Both the position numbers and the translations under genes were made by a program. A model generated the notes under the pieces. The model was not told the origin of the DNA. It was given only the letters and a program-made list of their open reading frames with translations, and ran no database searches. A stretch of 38,587 bases of DNA, taken from assembly GCA_964521425.1 (NCBI GenBank), contig CAZFRO010000024.1, positions 1 to 38,587 on the forward strand. The letters run 5' to 3'. Source of the stretch: Joyebacterum sp964521425 (lineage in GTDB: Bacteria > Joyebacterota > Joyebacteria > Joyebacterales > Joyebacteraceae). Shown piece by piece: positions 35,460 to 38,587 of this stretch. Each line of letters begins with the position of its first letter. The stretch's first letter is position 1.

Positions 35460-35783
35460 TTAGGCCTCTCTATTCTCAGCTTCTCCATCCGCGCCGGCCT
35501 GGCCGTCACTCGTGCTCTCGCCCGTGCGGTCCTGGCTTTGCTCCCTGGTCTCCCGCTCTTCCTTGTCGGCGGCCTCTGCCAACTCCTGGAAGAGCCGTAG
35601 CGTCTCCTCAGCTTCCGCCTCGTCGAGCCGCTGGATCGCGAACCCGGCGTGGACAAGAACGTAGTCCCCTATCTTCGCCTCAGGAACAAGCGTCAGGTTC
35701 GCCTCCTGCGAAACGCCTCCGAAGTCGACCTTCGCGACGTCACTCTCTATCGACATGACCCTACCCGGTACTGCCAGACACAT
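35460..35783 (-). CDS. hypC: Hydrogenase maturation chaperone HypC with long acidic tail
   Basis: The 107-residue protein begins 'MCLAVPGRV', where Cys2 coordinates the Fe(CN)2CO unit, and has the family's beta-barrel ending 'YVLVHAGFAIQRLDEAEAEE'. HypC proteins are usually 75-90 residues. Here a further ~30 residues rich in Glu, Gln, Asp and Gly form a disordered acidic tail. It shuttles the iron unit from HypD to the hydrogenase large subunit. AGAGGA precedes the ATG. It lies 91 nt after hypF. Confidence 0.95.
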   Translation of the reverse strand: MCLAVPGRVMSIESDVAKVDFGGVSQEANLTLVPEAKIGDYVLVHAGFAIQRLDEAEAEETLRLFQELAEAADKEERETREQSQDRTGESTSDGQAGADGEAENREA

Positions 35784-35874
35784 GATTCCTCTGCCTTCCC
35801 GTGTTGATATGACTTGCCCCGTGCCAGGTCTCGTCCTCTAGCCCCGGCTCCCGGAACACGATTCCAGCAATGCT

Positions 35875-38403
35875 CTATTCTAAGCCTCGCGCCGCCCGCT
35901 CGCCAGCAACGACTGCCTGTCCCAGAGATACGCCGCCGTCGGTCATTGGGACTTCTCTGTTCAGAAGCACCCTGAACCCGCTGGTTTCGAGCGTTGTGAC
36001 GAGTTTCGTCAGGAGATAGCGGTTCTGGAACACACCGCCTGAGAGCGCCACGGTATCGATGCCCGATGCCCGCGATATCACGCCACAGGCATCGGTCGCG
36101 AAGCGCACAACTGTGTTGTGAAACGCCCGGGCTACGATCTCCCGCGGAGTGTCTGCGAGCACATCGGCCAGGACCGCCAGCACGGTCGGACCCGTGTCGA
36201 CCACGAATCCCCGCTCGGCCTCGATGAGTTCGTACGGGTAATGCGGCTCACTCGCCTCTCCCCCTCTTCCGAGAACCTCATCTGCTGGACGACCACCTTC
36301 CGGTTCACTTCTTCCCTGGTCGATGAGCGACTCGAGTTCGATCGCGGCCTGCGCCTCATAGCTCATCTCGTGGCAAACACCAAGGATCGCTGAGACGGCA
36401 TCAAAGAGGCGTCCCGCGCTCGACGTAGCGATGCAGTTCAGGTTCTTCTCTATCTGTTGAACGACGAGATCGAGTTCGCTGCAATCGATCTCCGGGAAGA
36501 GCCGCCGACCGACGCCTGCGAGATCGCTCTCGCCCGCGGCGTGGAGATGCGCGAGTGCCACCCGGTACGGATGGCGGATCGCCGCATCGCCGCCCGGAAG
36601 CGGCGTGTACTTGAGATGACCCGCGCGCTCGAAATCGCTCCTGTCGGCTACGAGGAACTCGCAACCCCAGATCGCCCCGTCCGTGCCGTACCCGGTGCCG
36701 TCGAGGGCAAGACCGATCACGGCATCGGTGACCCCGTTCTCCGCCATCACCGACGCGATGTGCGCGTGATGATGCTGCACTCCGATGAGGCGCACGTCGC
36801 TCCCGGCCTCCGCCGCGTAGCGCTTCGCGAACCTCGTCGCCAGGTAATCGGGATGAAGATCATGAACCACGATTCCAGGCTCGACCCTGAACCATCTGAG
36901 GAACCGGTTGAGCATCTCCTCGTAGAACTCGAGCGTCGGCTGGTTCTCCATGTCGCCGATATGCTGGCTAACATACGCGCGACTTCCGTCGAGAAGGGTG
37001 AACGTGTTCTTGAGCTCCGTGCCGCAGGCGAGAACAGCCGGTGCGCCTTTGGACGGCGCGATCCCCGTCGGCCCACCCTCCGCCGGCACGTCTCCTGCCG
37101 GCGCGGTCTCAGTTGGCACGTTCTTGGCCGGAGCAGATGCGTTCTCGAGATCGATCGGATACGGCGCGTAGCCGCGAGACCGCCTCGACATGAGGACACG
37201 GCCGACTTCGACGAAGACCACCGAGTCATCGTTCCGGTTCACTATGTCGCGATCGTGGGTCAGGTGCGTGCGCGTGATACTCGTGAGTCGTTCTGACGCT
37301 ACCTCCAGATCCGCCACGATCGGCTCGCCGGACACGTTCGCGCTCGTCATGATGAGCACTTCCTGCTTATCGTCAAAGAGCAGGTGATGAAGTGGCGCGT
37401 AGGGAAGCATGACTCCGAGATAGGCGTTGTTTGGTGCGACCAGCGCTGAGATGGCTTTCGTATCGCCCCTCTTCTTGAGAAGGACGATGGGGCTCCAGGG
37501 ACTTGTCAGCATACTCTCTTCAATCGGGTCCATGTGGACGAGCTGCCGCGCAACCTCAAGCGTTCGGCACATGATGGCGAAGGGCTTGGCTGGACGGTTC
37601 TTCTTCTCCCTGAGTGCGCGCACCGTCGTATCGAGCGACGCACTGGCAGCGATGTGGAATCCACCGAGACCCCTGACACCGATGATGCCGCCGTGCCTGA
37701 GCAACCACCTGGCGCACGCCGCGGGGTCGTCCTTCACGCGTGTCGCAAGGTCGTCCGGCATCCGGAGATAGCTCCGGCCAGTGATGAGTTCCGCCGTGCC
37801 GCCACCGGCAGGTGTCGGCATCACAAGTTCAAGCTCCGGACCACAGACCCGACACGCGTTCGGCTGCGCGTGGAACCGCCGGTCGAGCGGGTCCTCATAC
37901 TCGCGCTGACACTTTGGGCACATCGTGAACGCCCGCATCGTGGTCTTCGGGCGATCGTACGGTGTCTCTTCTATGATAGAGAATCTGGGGCCGCAGTTCG
38001 TGCAGTTGATGAAGGGGTAGTGGTGCCGCCTGTCGGACGGATCGAGGAACTCCTCAAGACAATCGGGACAGATGGCCACATCCGGACAGATGAGAGTCAC
38101 TTCCCGCTCGTCGGCCTCACTCGGGCGGATCTCGAAACGCTCGAAGCCTTGCGAATCGATCGGTGTCCGCTCCATGGCATCGATGCGTGCCAGAGTCGGA
38201 GCCTCGGCCGTGATGGCGCGCTCGAACTCGCGGACGTCACCCTCTGTGCCGTCACACTCGATGATCACACCGGCGGTCGAGTTCACAACCCACCCTGTGA
38301 TGCGATGCTCATGTGCAATGCGGTAGATGAACGGCCGGAAGCCGACACCCTGCACGACACCTCGAACAGTGATCCTCGCGCCAATCGTCTCTGCGCGCGT
38401 CAT
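35875..38403 (-). CDS. hypF: Carbamoyltransferase HypF with low-complexity inserts
   Basis: The 842-residue protein is longer than the usual ~750. The order is acylphosphatase-like domain (about 8-95, 'GVVQGVGFRPF'), zinc-finger pairs C112/C115 with C134/C137 and C162/C165 with C184/C187, YrdC-like domain (about 210-410), and Kae1-like domain (about 457 onward) with H544-H546 and H548 in 'QHHHAHIA'. It makes carbamoyl-adenylate and passes carbamoyl to HypE. Two inserts are unusual: a Pro/Ala/Gly-rich repeat-like linker at 421-456 and a Gly/Glu-rich stretch near residue 705. Both look like flexible linkers that should not harm function. It is the first gene of the hyp series. Confidence 0.96.
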   Translation of the reverse strand: MTRAETIGARITVRGVVQGVGFRPFIYRIAHEHRITGWVVNSTAGVIIECDGTEGDVREFERAITAEAPTLARIDAMERTPIDSQGFERFEIRPSEADEREVTLICPDVAICPDCLEEFLDPSDRRHHYPFINCTNCGPRFSIIEETPYDRPKTTMRAFTMCPKCQREYEDPLDRRFHAQPNACRVCGPELELVMPTPAGGGTAELITGRSYLRMPDDLATRVKDDPAACARWLLRHGGIIGVRGLGGFHIAASASLDTTVRALREKKNRPAKPFAIMCRTLEVARQLVHMDPIEESMLTSPWSPIVLLKKRGDTKAISALVAPNNAYLGVMLPYAPLHHLLFDDKQEVLIMTSANVSGEPIVADLEVASERLTSITRTHLTHDRDIVNRNDDSVVFVEVGRVLMSRRSRGYAPYPIDLENASAPAKNVPTETAPAGDVPAEGGPTGIAPSKGAPAVLACGTELKNTFTLLDGSRAYVSQHIGDMENQPTLEFYEEMLNRFLRWFRVEPGIVVHDLHPDYLATRFAKRYAAEAGSDVRLIGVQHHHAHIASVMAENGVTDAVIGLALDGTGYGTDGAIWGCEFLVADRSDFERAGHLKYTPLPGGDAAIRHPYRVALAHLHAAGESDLAGVGRRLFPEIDCSELDLVVQQIEKNLNCIATSSAGRLFDAVSAILGVCHEMSYEAQAAIELESLIDQGRSEPEGGRPADEVLGRGGEASEPHYPYELIEAERGFVVDTGPTVLAVLADVLADTPREIVARAFHNTVVRFATDACGVISRASGIDTVALSGGVFQNRYLLTKLVTTLETSGFRVLLNREVPMTDGGVSLGQAVVAGERAARGLE

Positions 38404-38487
38404 CCCGACGCCCCTCTGTGTGGCCTCTCATGACAAGAACGGCCCCTGACGCTGCCGTGGGCCGCCCAAGATGCTCTAGCACCTACG

Positions 38488-38516
38488 ATGATACCGCTCC
38501 CCAACCGCGCCCGCAA
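38488..38516 (-). promoter_or_regulatory. Possible promoter upstream of hypF
   Basis: On the minus strand, TTGCGG (-35, 38511-38516) and TATCAT (-10, 38488-38493) are separated by 17 nt, with a predicted start about 78 nt before the hypF ATG. It has 4 of 6 and 5 of 6 consensus matches. A small inverted repeat (arms CCCGCA/TGCGGG, 38510-38531) overlaps the -35 and could be an operator. The rest of 38404-38587 holds no gene. Confidence 0.45.
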
Positions 38517-38587
38517 GCCATCACCTGCGGGAGGTGGTGTATCAGTTTGTGTGTAGAAAGGGGTTGAGGGGCGGGTGTTAATAGCAT

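Overview
The window is 38.6 kb of fairly GC-rich DNA with every supportable gene on the minus strand, so it is best read from right to left. A run of 100 Ns at 11703-11802 shows that it is a scaffolded draft, probably from a metagenome. The gene content is that of a diderm bacterium: many lipoproteins with lipoboxes, a large secreted beta-rich protein, System II cytochrome c maturation, alpha/beta glycyl-tRNA synthetase and [NiFe]-hydrogenase maturation factors. Arrays of alkaline-phosphatase-superfamily lipoproteins ending in 'LRSLGYIE', next to TPR-tailed glycosyltransferases, suggest to me an uncultivated FCB-type lineage (Eisenbacteria/Krumholzibacteria-like). That placement is a low-confidence inference.

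Right block (38.4 to 26.7 kb): a possible promoter, then a complete hypF-hypC-hypD-hypE-hypA-hypB set for building the NiFe(CN)2CO cofactor, with no hydrogenase structural gene in view. It continues with almost no spacing into resB and ccsB (haem delivery to periplasmic c-type cytochromes), a VanZ-like membrane protein, hisS and aspS.

Middle block (26.6 to 13.2 kb): a promoter drives two small lipoproteins, one coiled-coil and one with two LysM domains. Then comes a tightly packed series: phoH/ybeZ, a PgpH-type HD phosphohydrolase, ybeY, two CorC/HlyC-type CBS transport proteins, a DUF502 membrane protein, mgtE, recO, glyQ and glyS. Many of these overlap by ATGA or TGATG, which implies co-transcription and translational coupling.

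Left block (13.2 to 2.5 kb): the most unusual part is six consecutive paralogous alkaline-phosphatase-superfamily (type I phosphodiesterase-like) proteins. Five are predicted lipoproteins. The sixth has a plain N-terminal membrane anchor and has lost two conserved metal-ligand positions. Between the first two paralogs (in reading order) lies a 28-bp tandem repeat that copies the 3' end of the upstream gene and contains the assembly gap. A GT39-type glycosyltransferase fused to TPRs ends the series. The set looks like an envelope-associated system for handling a phosphorylated or glycosylated surface molecule, but substrate and function are unknown.

Left edge: a consensus sigma70-type promoter with a leader of about 250 nt precedes a large secreted protein that runs off the window. 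No tRNA, rRNA, CRISPR array or complete mobile element was seen. A sequence resembling an IS256-family terminus may lie at the extreme right edge.
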